Below are positions 8,413-15,820 of a stretch of 37,213 nt of DNA, one piece after another; position 1 is the first letter of the stretch, and every line of letters starts with the position of its first letter. A program made the position numbers and the translations under genes. Source of the stretch: CAZKHG01 sp964552655 (GTDB lineage: Bacteria; Bacteroidota; Bacteroidia; Bacteroidales; Tenuifilaceae); the NCBI GenBank assembly GCA_964552655.1, contig CAZKHG010000032.1:1-37213 (forward strand), given 5' to 3'. The notes beneath the pieces were generated by a model. That model did not search any database and had not been told where the DNA came from. It worked only from the letters and a program-made list of their open reading frames with translations.

Positions 8413-8630
8413 GTCGAAACTTTTTTATCTAGAAGTTCATGTTCAACGAACAAGCCTTGTTCAACCTCTTTCTTGGATTTAATGATTTCGTTTCTTTGTT
8501 CAGGTGTCAAGGATATTACCTCTGTCTCGGTTTTTGATTCGAGAATAGTCTTCAAAGCTTTGAGGAAGGATATGTCATTTATCTCAGATATTCGATGAAT
8601 CAAGACTTTCTTTAGTTCAATCGTTGTCAT
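8394..8630 (-). CDS. Antitoxin-like protein of a RelE/ParE-type toxin-antitoxin pair
   Basis: 78 residues, acidic and mostly helical: an N-terminal amphipathic helix (TTIELKKVLIHRISEIND), a middle helix (SFLKALKTILES), and a C-terminal toxin-wrapping-like helix starting LTPEQRNEIIKSKKEVEQG. It has the size and layout of small antitoxins that precede ParE-like toxins in Bacteroidota. Its 3' end overlaps the toxin remnant by 19 bp, so the two were translationally coupled. The antitoxin reading frame is undamaged although its partner is broken. No clear DNA-binding domain can be named. Assignment rests on size, overlap and the partner's identity. Confidence 0.65.
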   Translation of the reverse strand: MTTIELKKVLIHRISEINDISFLKALKTILESKTETEVISLTPEQRNEIIKSKKEVEQGLFVEHELLDKKVSTWLSAR

Positions 8631-8738
8631 GGCTATTCCTCTTCTTCTTACAAATAAACAAGTATTTTGGAGTCAAGGTTTAGGCCTATTTTTCGTCAGG
8701 CAATTACCGCTCAATTAGATACATGTTCACTTAATCCA

Positions 8739-9527
8739 CTACCAGCTACCTCCGGCTCCGCCGCCACCGAAACTTCCGCCCCCTCCACCGCCAAATCCGC
8801 CAAACCCTCCGAAAGTACCAGATCCGGAGGAAAAGTTCCCAAATCCACCGCTATGACCGCGGCTGGAAAGCATTCCCATTGCCAACCAGAATGGAATATT
8901 ACTCCCCAATGTTTTACCCCTGGTCCGGGAGTTGCCCCTGAAAATCAAGAAGAGAATAATTAAAATGATTATAAAAATTCCAGCACCATAGGGTGATGAT
9001 TTTTTATTTTTATACTGATCAGCCGAGAACCTGCCTGATGCTAAATCAATTATAATGTTGATTGCAGCATCGATACCTGCATAGTAGTTGTTTTCCTTGA
9101 AATGGGGAATCATCTCCAGGTCAACAATCCGGTTGGTGATAGCATCGGGTACAAATTCTTCCATTCCATACCCGGTGGCGATGAATGCCTGCCCTTTCTC
9201 AATTCCAACTCTGGGTTTAATCAGGATCAATATACCATTGTCTTTGCCTTTTTGACCAATTCCCCATTTCTGACCCAGGCGAAATGCAAAATCGGAAACC
9301 TCATAACCAAGAAGATCATGAACAGTAACTACATAAATCTGGGAAGATGTTGAATCATGGTAATCCCTAAGTTTTTTCTCGAGTTTGTATTGTTCATCCT
9401 GCGATAGAATCCCGGCAAAATCGTTTACCAGCCTAGGTGGATTCATTGGTTCTGGAATATCCTGCGCCCAAAGATTTGCTGAGCAAATCATCAGGGAAAT
9501 TATTGTGAGTCTCTTTAGCATTTTCAT
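8739..9527 (-). CDS. Exported TPM-domain protein with transmembrane segment and Gly-rich tail (YgcG-like)
   Basis: 262 residues. A signal peptide (MKMLKRLTIISLMICSANLWA) is followed by a TPM domain (about 33-160) with VNDFAGILSQDEQYKLEKKL, SQIYVVTVHDL, GKDNGILILI and ATGYGMEEFVPD. A membrane helix follows at about 182-198 (AGIFIIILIILFLIF), and the last 40 residues are almost only G, S and F. TPM_phosphatase family proteins have been linked to photosystem II repair in plants (TLP18.3) and to membrane quality control in bacteria; the bacterial substrate is unknown. It is third in a lemA-TPM-TPM unit, 11 nt after the previous gene. The Gly-rich tail produces a spurious long frame on the opposite strand. 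Confidence 0.88.
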   Translation of the reverse strand: MKMLKRLTIISLMICSANLWAQDIPEPMNPPRLVNDFAGILSQDEQYKLEKKLRDYHDSTSSQIYVVTVHDLLGYEVSDFAFRLGQKWGIGQKGKDNGILILIKPRVGIEKGQAFIATGYGMEEFVPDAITNRIVDLEMIPHFKENNYYAGIDAAINIIIDLASGRFSADQYKNKKSSPYGAGIFIIILIILFLIFRGNSRTRGKTLGSNIPFWLAMGMLSSRGHSGGFGNFSSGSGTFGGFGGFGGGGGGSFGGGGAGGSW

Positions 9528-9538
9528 GATTACACTTA

Positions 9539-9976
9539 TTATTTCCCGAACGAGATGGAATCGGAAAGCTCATTTATATCATCCTTTTGATAGGGGAAAT
9601 GTTCCTTCAGCTTCTCCCCTGCCATCAGAATTCCCTTAGTTAGCCCTGTGGTTAGAAATCCTTGCTTAAATTCTTCAAGCATAACCTGCTTGATGTTGTC
9701 CCAAAAATCGTTGGGAACTTTGGCATTAATTCCGGCATCGCCAAGTATTGCAAACTTTCGATCATGAATGGAAAGGTAGAACAGCACCCCGTTCCTGAGC
9801 TTGGTTTTGTGCATTTTGAGCATGGCAAAAACATCGGCCGCCCGGTCGAGTACATCTGTCTTACAAGTGTCCTCGATATGCACCCTTATCTCACCGGAAG
9901 TATTATTTTCAGCCTCTTTAATGGCATCCACTATCTGCTTCTGCTGTTCTTTCGAAAAATGATCTACTGGTCGCAT
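9539..9976 (-). CDS. TPM-domain protein, no signal peptide
   Basis: 145 residues made of one TPM domain: HFSKEQQKQIVDAIKEAE, NTSGEIRVHIED, LRNGVLFYLSIHDRKFAILG and DFWDNIKQVM. Unlike its neighbour it has no signal peptide, membrane helix or Gly-rich tail, so it is predicted to be cytoplasmic. It lies between lemA (64 nt upstream) and the exported TPM gene (11 nt downstream), the common Bacteroidota order. Role is inferred only from this association: membrane-linked quality control of unknown mechanism. Confidence 0.88.
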   Translation of the reverse strand: MRPVDHFSKEQQKQIVDAIKEAENNTSGEIRVHIEDTCKTDVLDRAADVFAMLKMHKTKLRNGVLFYLSIHDRKFAILGDAGINAKVPNDFWDNIKQVMLEEFKQGFLTTGLTKGILMAGEKLKEHFPYQKDDINELSDSISFGK

Positions 9977-10040
9977 TATTAGATAATTAACAATTATTAA
10001 TTGAAAATTAAGAAGTTACCACAAGAAATTACCCTTAAAA

Positions 10041-10634
10041 CTAGTTACCGAAATCCACTTTTGGGGCTTTTTCAGCACCAGCATCTGCCTCAAAGTAAAC
10101 CTTCTTTTCAAATCCAAAAATGCTGGCCCAAATATTCTTTGGGAATTGGCGGATATAAGTGTTATATGCCTGAGCTAAATCGTTAAATCGCTTGCGCTCA
10201 ACCGCTATACGGTTTTCAGTTCCTTCCAGCTGTGCCTGGAGATCGAGAAAATTCTGGTTGGCTTTTAAATTGGGGTATTGCTCTACAACCACCATCAATC
10301 TTGACAAGGCGCTGCTTAGCTCACCCTGGGCCGATTGGAAATTTTTCAGGCTTTCGGCATTCAGGTTTTCCGGCGAAATTTTAACCTGTGTTGCTTTTGA
10401 ACGTGCCTCTATAACATCTGTAAGGGTTTTCTGCTCAAAATTAGCATAACCTTTAACGGTGCTTACCAGGTTGGGTATGAGGTCGGCACGGCGTTGATAA
10501 ACATTTTCAACATTGCCCCACTGCGCCTTTACCTCTTCATCTTTTTGAACCATTGAGTTGTAAGAACCCTTTATTGAAGAATAAAGAAGAATCACCACCA
10601 GGACGATTGCTCCAATAATTATCCACTTTTTCAT
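10041..10634 (-). CDS. lemA: LemA family protein
   Basis: 197 residues. An N-terminal membrane anchor (about 3-20, WIIIGAIVLVVILLYSSI) is followed by a helical LemA domain. Family signatures are YNSMVQKDEEVKAQWGNVEN, YQRRADLIPNLVSTVKGYA, YPNLKANQNFLDLQAQLEGT and FNDLAQAYNTYIRQFP. LemA proteins are anchored helical-bundle proteins of unknown biochemical function, very often next to TPM-domain genes as here. It heads a three-gene minus-strand operon and diverges from urocanate hydratase across about 150 bp. Confidence 0.92.
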   Translation of the reverse strand: MKKWIIIGAIVLVVILLYSSIKGSYNSMVQKDEEVKAQWGNVENVYQRRADLIPNLVSTVKGYANFEQKTLTDVIEARSKATQVKISPENLNAESLKNFQSAQGELSSALSRLMVVVEQYPNLKANQNFLDLQAQLEGTENRIAVERKRFNDLAQAYNTYIRQFPKNIWASIFGFEKKVYFEADAGAEKAPKVDFGN

Positions 10635-10653
10635 TTTAATTTAGTTTAGTTTT

Positions 10654-10686
10654 CAAATATACATGTATTTATCAAATTACATGCAA
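10654..10686 (-). promoter_or_regulatory. Possible promoter of the lemA operon
   Basis: On the minus strand TTG (10686-10684) is followed after 22 nt by TATATTTG (10661-10654), fitting TTG-N17-23-TAnnTTTG. The lemA ATG is 19 nt further on. The spacing is at the long end, so the -7 box is better supported than the -33 box. Confidence 0.4.
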
Positions 10687-10784
10687 TTAACAAATGTGTA
10701 ATAAATACGACATGGTGTCATCAGTTTTCGGTTATATTATGCTATTTTTGTATCACTTTATAAACTTTAAATCGCTTATTGAAT

Positions 10785-12803
10785 ATGATACTGCGGGACT
10801 TTCAGAAAGCAATCCTTACCGGGATACCCGATGAGCTTCCAGCACCCAAAAAATGGGATCCATCGGTTAACCATGCCCCAAAACGTAAACAAATTTTAAC
10901 ACTTGAAGAGAAAAAATTGGCCTTAAAGAATGCTTTGAGGTATTTTCCGGCAAAACTTCACGCCGTTTTGGCAGATGAGTTTGCCAAAGAACTCATGGAG
11001 TACGGCAGAATATACATGTATCGTTTCAGACCTGATTATAAGATTACTGCAAGAAGTATTTATGATTTCCCCCATAAATCAGTACAAGCAGCATCAATAA
11101 TGTTAATGCTTAGCAATAACCTCGATTATGCTGTGGCACAGCATCCGCATGAGCTGATTACCTATGGTGGGAATGGAGCAGTATTCCAAAACTGGGCTCA
11201 GTATCTTCTCACCATGAAATACCTTGCTGAAATGACAGAGGAGCAAACCCTGGTTCTATACTCTGGTCATCCAATGGGACTTTTCCCTTCACATAAAGAC
11301 GCTCCCCGTGTTGTGGTTACTAATGGTATGATGATACCTAATTATTCGAGTAAAGACGATTGGGAGAAGTACAACGCACTTGGTGTTACACAATATGGCC
11401 AAATGACAGCCGGTTCATTCATGTATATCGGGCCTCAGGGAATTGTACATGGAACAACTATTACTGTTATGAATGCCGGAAGGATGAAGACCGGCGCAAC
11501 TGATTTGCGTGGAAAAATATTTGTTTCATCAGGACTTGGAGGCATGTCGGGTGCCCAGCCCAAAGCAGCTGTGATAGCGGGAATGATTGGGTTAATTGCC
11601 GAGGTTAATCCCAAGGCATTACATACCAGACACAGCCAGGGATGGGTTGATGAGGTATTCACCAACCTTGATGAAATGATGCCAAGAATTAAGAAAGCTG
11701 TTTCAAACAAGGAGGCCGTTTCTCTTGCATACCATGGAAACATAGTTGATTTGTGGGAAAGATTAACCAAAGAGGATATTCATGTTGATTTGGGAAGTGA
11801 CCAAACATCCCTCCACAACCCATTTGCCGGGGGTTACTATCCTGCCGGGTTATCATTTGAGGAATCAAACAGGATGATGGCAGAAAATCCTTCTCTTTTC
11901 AAGGAAAAAGTTTACGAGAGCCTTAGGCGTCATGTAAAGGCGATCAATGCAATGGTTGAAAAGGGTATGTACTTTTTCGATTATGGCAATGCTTTCCTGC
12001 TGGAAAGCAGTCGTGCTGGTGCTGATATCATGAAACCGAATGGTGAGTTCAAATACCCCTCTTATGTACAGGATATTATGGGCCCATTGTTCTTTGATTA
12101 CGGCTTTGGCCCTTTCCGTTGGGTTTGCACTTCTTCCGATCCAAAAGATCTGGAGGTAACTGACAAAATTGCAAGTGAAGTACTTGAAAAAATTGCTGCC
12201 ACTGCTCCAAAAGAAATATTAAATCAGCTAAACGATAACATCCATTGGATAAAAGAGGCGGCCAGGAACAAACTAGTTGTGGGTTCTCAGGCACGAATCC
12301 TATATGCCGATTCCGAAGGGCGGATTAAAATTGCTGAAGCATTTAATAAAGCCATAAAAGATGGCCGGGTTTCCGCTCCAATTGTTCTTGGGCGCGATCA
12401 TCACGACGTATCTGGCACTGATTCCCCTTACCGGGAAACATCAAATATTTATGATGGATCAAGATATACCGCAGATATGGCCATTCAGAATGTAATTGGC
12501 GATTCGTTTCGTGGGGCCACATGGGTTTCCATTCATAACGGCGGAGGAGTTGGCTGGGGAGAGGTGATAAATGGGGGTTTTGGTATGGTTCTGGATGGTT
12601 CTGATGATGCAGATCGCCGGCTAAAAATGATGCTTCTTTGGGATGTAAACAATGGAATTGCCCGCCGTAGCTGGGCCAGGAATAAAGGTGCCATAGCAGC
12701 GATTCAACGGGAGATGCAGAGAACCCCGCTATTAAAGGTAACATTACCAAACCTTGCCGATGATCAACTGCTCGAAAATTCATTAAAAAAACTTACAGAA
12801 TGA
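10785..12803 (+). CDS. hutU: Urocanate hydratase (long, eukaryote-like form)
   Basis: 672 residues from the ATG at 10785; a TTG two codons earlier is also in frame but less likely. Urocanate hydratase converts urocanate to imidazolone propionate, step two of histidine degradation, with tightly bound NAD. Signatures include the HELITYGGNGAVFQNW region, LYSGHPMGLFPS, GLGGMSGAQPKAAVIAG (about 250-266), NPFAGGYYPAGLSFEESNRM, and FGPFRWVCTSSDP with C448 as the expected conserved cysteine. The length matches the 670-680-residue form of animals and Bacteroidota, not the ~556-residue HutU of Pseudomonas. No hutH, hutI or formiminotransferase gene is nearby, so the rest of the pathway must be elsewhere. 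Confidence 0.95.
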   Translation: MILRDFQKAILTGIPDELPAPKKWDPSVNHAPKRKQILTLEEKKLALKNALRYFPAKLHAVLADEFAKELMEYGRIYMYRFRPDYKITARSIYDFPHKSVQAASIMLMLSNNLDYAVAQHPHELITYGGNGAVFQNWAQYLLTMKYLAEMTEEQTLVLYSGHPMGLFPSHKDAPRVVVTNGMMIPNYSSKDDWEKYNALGVTQYGQMTAGSFMYIGPQGIVHGTTITVMNAGRMKTGATDLRGKIFVSSGLGGMSGAQPKAAVIAGMIGLIAEVNPKALHTRHSQGWVDEVFTNLDEMMPRIKKAVSNKEAVSLAYHGNIVDLWERLTKEDIHVDLGSDQTSLHNPFAGGYYPAGLSFEESNRMMAENPSLFKEKVYESLRRHVKAINAMVEKGMYFFDYGNAFLLESSRAGADIMKPNGEFKYPSYVQDIMGPLFFDYGFGPFRWVCTSSDPKDLEVTDKIASEVLEKIAATAPKEILNQLNDNIHWIKEAARNKLVVGSQARILYADSEGRIKIAEAFNKAIKDGRVSAPIVLGRDHHDVSGTDSPYRETSNIYDGSRYTADMAIQNVIGDSFRGATWVSIHNGGGVGWGEVINGGFGMVLDGSDDADRRLKMMLLWDVNNGIARRSWARNKGAIAAIQREMQRTPLLKVTLPNLADDQLLENSLKKLTE

Positions 12804-13204
12804 AAAGAATAAGATCAGCTGTTGTTTTATCAGTTCTATTTTTACTTATCTCGGGCTCGTCATGTGATAAGAATAACGAATGGGGACCGGGGTTATCGGG
12901 TACGTGGAGTTGTGAGGAGGAAAGCCAGCAGTATAATTTCAGAAGATATAAAGTTTCAATAGAACGTGATGGTAGCGATACCACTTTATACAGAATCTAT
13001 AATTTCTACAATCTGGGATTGGGTGTTGATGTCATGTTCAGGTTGAGGGACACAGTTCTAACCATTTTGCCCATTTCAAGTGACTATAATGTTGTTGGAA
13101 CGGGTAAAGTGAACCGAACTTTTACAGATATTTTCTGGGAATATAGCATTTCCGGTATGAATGTTAATGATCAGTACGTTAATGCCAGGTACTACAGGCG
13201 CTAA
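12800..13204 (+). CDS. Small hypothetical lipoprotein coupled to urocanate hydratase
   Basis: 134 residues. The N-terminus MKRIRSAVVLSVLFLLISGS leads into SSC with C22 as the likely lipidated cysteine, though the lipobox is imperfect. The mature part begins DKNNEWGPGLSGTWSCEEES and continues with alternating beta-strand-like segments, resembling small lipocalin-like 'GTW' proteins; that fold is a guess. The start overlaps the stop of hutU (ATGA), so translation is probably coupled. Its 3' end overlaps by 4 bp the convergent thioredoxin-like gene. I do not recognise a family and assign no function. Confidence 0.75.
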   Translation: MKRIRSAVVLSVLFLLISGSSCDKNNEWGPGLSGTWSCEEESQQYNFRRYKVSIERDGSDTTLYRIYNFYNLGLGVDVMFRLRDTVLTILPISSDYNVVGTGKVNRTFTDIFWEYSISGMNVNDQYVNARYYRR

Positions 13205-13530
13205 TCAAAAATAAGGCTATAAAGCCTTTGAAGTGATTCTCTCAGCTGATACAAGGGTACAATCCTGCTGAACCGAAGCGTTTCTTTTCCTTCTACAAAA
13301 ACGAGTACAGTGGGAAATGCGAATACAGTGTTGGCAGCACAAATTTCCATATTAGTCTCTGCCTTAATTATATACCAGCTGATCATTGGAAACTCTTCAT
13401 CCATCATTTTACCAATCTGTGGCTGCAAGGATTTACAAACACTGCATGTATGGTTTGTAAAGTAGAGCAATGAAATTTTATCTTTAAGAGCCTGATCCAG
13501 GTCAGGTTGAGAATTAATAGGGTTTTCCAT
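13201..13530 (-). CDS. Thioredoxin-fold protein with CSVC active site
   Basis: 109 residues from the ATG at 13530; an upstream ATG at 13548 would add six residues. LLYFTNHTCSVCKSLQPQIG carries a redox pair C29-x-x-C32 in a thioredoxin fold, and VFAFPTVLVFVEGKE supplies the cis-proline strand (FPT). The active site CSVC differs from canonical CGPC. There is no signal peptide, so it should act in the cytoplasm as a reductase or disulfide carrier. It overlaps the 3' end of the CoA-binding gene by 17 bp and is last in the porU-porV-ispF cluster. The physiological partner is unknown. Confidence 0.85.
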   Translation of the reverse strand: MENPINSQPDLDQALKDKISLLYFTNHTCSVCKSLQPQIGKMMDEEFPMISWYIIKAETNMEICAANTVFAFPTVLVFVEGKETLRFSRIVPLYQLRESLQRLYSLIFD

Positions 13531-13897
13531 CAGAGAAATATGAACCATTGTTGAGCATTACCAGTGTACAATCAAATATCACCTCAATACCGAGCGCTCT
13601 GGCAGGTTTTAAGAGATCAGCATTTTCAGATCCCGGGTTAAAAATTATACGCTTCGGCTTTAAAGAAAGGATATAATCAATAAAATCAGCCTGATTCTTC
13701 GGGTTAAGGTACATGGTAACTGTGTGTATGTCGTTAAGTAAAGGCCTTGTTTGGGTAATCTGGACGCCATTCACGTCTCCTTCGCGGTTACCAATAGCAA
13801 CAACATCAATTTTATGGGCAACTAATTTTTTAATGGCCAGATATGAGAACCTGCTGGGGTTTGTACTTGCACCGATAACCAGGGTTTTGTAATACAT
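13514..13897 (-). CDS. CoA-binding (Rossmann-fold) protein
   Basis: 127 residues, one CoA_binding_2 domain. It starts YYKTLVIGASTNPSRFSYLA, with the nucleotide-binding glycine loop, and has VVAIGNREGDVNGV, MYLNPKNQADFIDYI, IIFNPGSENADLL and EVIFDCTLVML, all family hallmarks. Small stand-alone members are cytoplasmic and bind CoA or a related nucleotide; no reaction is established. It lies 67 nt downstream of ispF's stop and overlaps the thioredoxin-like gene, suggesting that these two are expressed together. Confidence 0.87.
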   Translation of the reverse strand: MYYKTLVIGASTNPSRFSYLAIKKLVAHKIDVVAIGNREGDVNGVQITQTRPLLNDIHTVTMYLNPKNQADFIDYILSLKPKRIIFNPGSENADLLKPARALGIEVIFDCTLVMLNNGSYFSDGKPY

Positions 13898-13964
13898 TTA
13901 GTTGATCTATGGTTTAAGATGGTCGTTTCTTGATTTTTTTGTAAAGATAGCTAAATGATAGTTT

Positions 13965-14447
13965 CTATATTTTTTTTGAAATTAGCACAACTGCATAAGC
14001 TGAAATCCCCTCCTCTTTCCCAACAAAACCGAGTTTTTCAGTAGTGGTGGCTTTTATAGAGATATCATTTGCCGGGACATCTAATACTGAGGATAAAATT
14101 TTTTGCATTTCGGGAATAAAATCTTTCAATTTGGGGGTTTGAAGGCAAATGGTAGTATCGATGTTCCCAACTGAAAAACCATTTGTTTTTATTAAATCGT
14201 TTGTTTTTTTTAGTAGAACCTTGCTATCAATGCCTTTAAGGGAATTGTCAGTATCGGGGAAATGAATACCAATATCCCTCAGATTTGCTGCGCCAAGCAA
14301 GGCATCGCAAATGGCATGGATTAGCACATCGCCATCCGAATGGCCAACCGATCCCTTGTTGTGTTCAATTTTAATCCCGCCAATCCATAAATCGAACCCT
14401 TCCTCTAAACGGTGAACATCGTACCCAAAACCTACCCGGATATTCAT
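13965..14447 (-). CDS. ispF: 2-C-methyl-D-erythritol 2,4-cyclodiphosphate synthase
   Basis: 160 residues from the ATG at 14447. An ATG 24 nt upstream also reads in frame, but family proteins start just before the RVGFGYDVHR motif. IspF forms MEcPP in the MEP route to isoprenoids. Metal ligands D10 and H12 (GYDVHR) and H44 (GHSDGDVLIHAICD) are present, as is the substrate-binding loop ATTTEKLGFVG. The usual length is 155-165. It lies in a minus-strand series behind porV (about 100 nt from its stop), so it may share the T9SS transcript although it is a core metabolic gene. Confidence 0.96.
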   Translation of the reverse strand: MNIRVGFGYDVHRLEEGFDLWIGGIKIEHNKGSVGHSDGDVLIHAICDALLGAANLRDIGIHFPDTDNSLKGIDSKVLLKKTNDLIKTNGFSVGNIDTTICLQTPKLKDFIPEMQKILSSVLDVPANDISIKATTTEKLGFVGKEEGISAYAVVLISKKI

Positions 14448-14547
14448 AGTTTTAATATTAAATCCTTTCAAAAATAGGAAAATCTTTCATAATAGGAAAA
14501 CCTGTTGTGGATCAAGTCATTTCCCAAAAAAAGTTGCAAGAACCGAA

Positions 14548-15741
14548 TTAGTTCTTTTTAATTCTGTTTTGGGACTTTTCAAAATCGAATGAAAGGGTGA
14601 ATCTAACAGTATTTGCCATTGGGTTATTCATACCAAATTGAGGAATCAGGTAGGCAAAATCAATGTTGAAAATATTATACTTTAACCCTGCCCCCAAAGT
14701 AAAATATTTCCTGTTCCCTTTGGTTTGATGTTCAGTGAAATAGCCGGCTCTAAGGGCAAGCTGTTTCGAGTACCAGTACTCGGTTCCAAAGGCATAGCTT
14801 ATTTCATGCATTTCCTCTTTAATTCCACCGGGAGCATCATAAAAAGATTGTATCATCCCTTCGGGTACGGATACATTTGGATCCATCCCTTTAATAATTT
14901 CGCGATCGCTGTTATAATAGGGTGGTGTTGGTACCATCAGCTTGTTTGCATCAATTACAAAAGACATGGTGTTATAGGTATCAAAATCTAACGTAAACCT
15001 ACCGCCAAGTCTCATGTTTATTGGAATAAAATCCTTTGTAGCCTGATCATTATAGGATATTTTTGAACCAATATTCGAGATGTTAAGGCCAAGTGCAGCC
15101 TGGGCATTTTTATTGTCAATAATCAGGGGTTGTTGATAATATACTGATACATCAGCAGCAAAAGCATAGCCAGCGCTTGATGCAGCCTGACCCTGTTGTG
15201 AAAATCCACCGGTTAAATCGGATCGGATATACCTAAAAGCCAAACCTCCCGAGATAAAATCGGCAAATTTTCTTGAATAGGCAATGTCAAATGAAAACTC
15301 ATTCGGGTTATGATGCTGAATTACGACATTTTGCTCATTGGTAAAAGTAATATCGCCCATCGAGAAGTAGAGCATAGACCCGCTGATAACCTGATCCTTA
15401 TCGAAACGTTGATAACCAGCTAAATAGTAAAGATTGATATCATTTACCAGGTTTTTAAGCCATGGGGTATATGAAAAAGCCACACCCCACTCCTTATCAA
15501 TAAACGCCAGTTTTGCCGGGTTCCAGTGAAGGGAGTTGGCATCGGGCGTTGTAGCCACACCGGCATCGCCCATAGCCCCTGCCCGTGAATCGGGGGCAAT
15601 TGTCAGAAATGGAACTGCAACCCTTAATGCGTTTAACCCGCCGCTAAGCGATATAGTGCTATCAAATTGGGCCTTTGTTGGAATAAATAAAATCAGCAAT
15701 AATCCTATGAGAGACAAACTCTTAATAAATCTTGAAATCAT
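14548..15741 (-). CDS. porV: T9SS outer-membrane shuttle protein PorV (LptO)
   Basis: 397 residues. The signal peptide MISRFIKSLSLIGLLLILFIPTKAQ is followed by a FadL-like beta-barrel. The start of the mature protein has the PorV hallmark: ALRVAVPFLTIAPDSRAGAM, GDAGVATTPDANSLHWNPAK and the aromatic AFSYTPWLKNLV segment; it ends in alternating strands with a terminal FTLSFDFEK. PorV carries cargo with C-terminal sorting domains from the secretion channel to the PorU attachment complex in the outer membrane. It lies 79 nt downstream of porU on the same strand, the expected pairing. Confidence 0.93.
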   Translation of the reverse strand: MISRFIKSLSLIGLLLILFIPTKAQFDSTISLSGGLNALRVAVPFLTIAPDSRAGAMGDAGVATTPDANSLHWNPAKLAFIDKEWGVAFSYTPWLKNLVNDINLYYLAGYQRFDKDQVISGSMLYFSMGDITFTNEQNVVIQHHNPNEFSFDIAYSRKFADFISGGLAFRYIRSDLTGGFSQQGQAASSAGYAFAADVSVYYQQPLIIDNKNAQAALGLNISNIGSKISYNDQATKDFIPINMRLGGRFTLDFDTYNTMSFVIDANKLMVPTPPYYNSDREIIKGMDPNVSVPEGMIQSFYDAPGGIKEEMHEISYAFGTEYWYSKQLALRAGYFTEHQTKGNRKYFTLGAGLKYNIFNIDFAYLIPQFGMNNPMANTVRFTLSFDFEKSQNRIKKN

Positions 15742-15820
15742 AATTAAACCTTTCTTTCAAATAGTTGGCAAATTTAAACAAATGATTGACACAACGAAAA
15801 ACGGTGAAAAAAAGAATTAA

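Noticed and set aside
8667..8963. 98-residue plus-strand frame rich in P, A, S and T
   Set aside because: It is the complement of the Gly-rich tail of the exported TPM protein; composition explains the open frame.
10743..10750. TATTTTTG upstream of hutU as a promoter -7 box
   Set aside because: No matching -33 element at acceptable spacing; left out of the features.
12343..12783. 146-residue minus-strand frame inside hutU
   Set aside because: Antisense shadow of conserved urocanate hydratase sequence; rich in H, P and W with no family likeness.
14538..14556. AAGAAC/GTTCTT inverted repeat at the porV stop
   Set aside because: A 6-bp A+T-rich stem overlapping the stop codon, without a directly adjacent U-tract on the minus strand; too weak to call a terminator.
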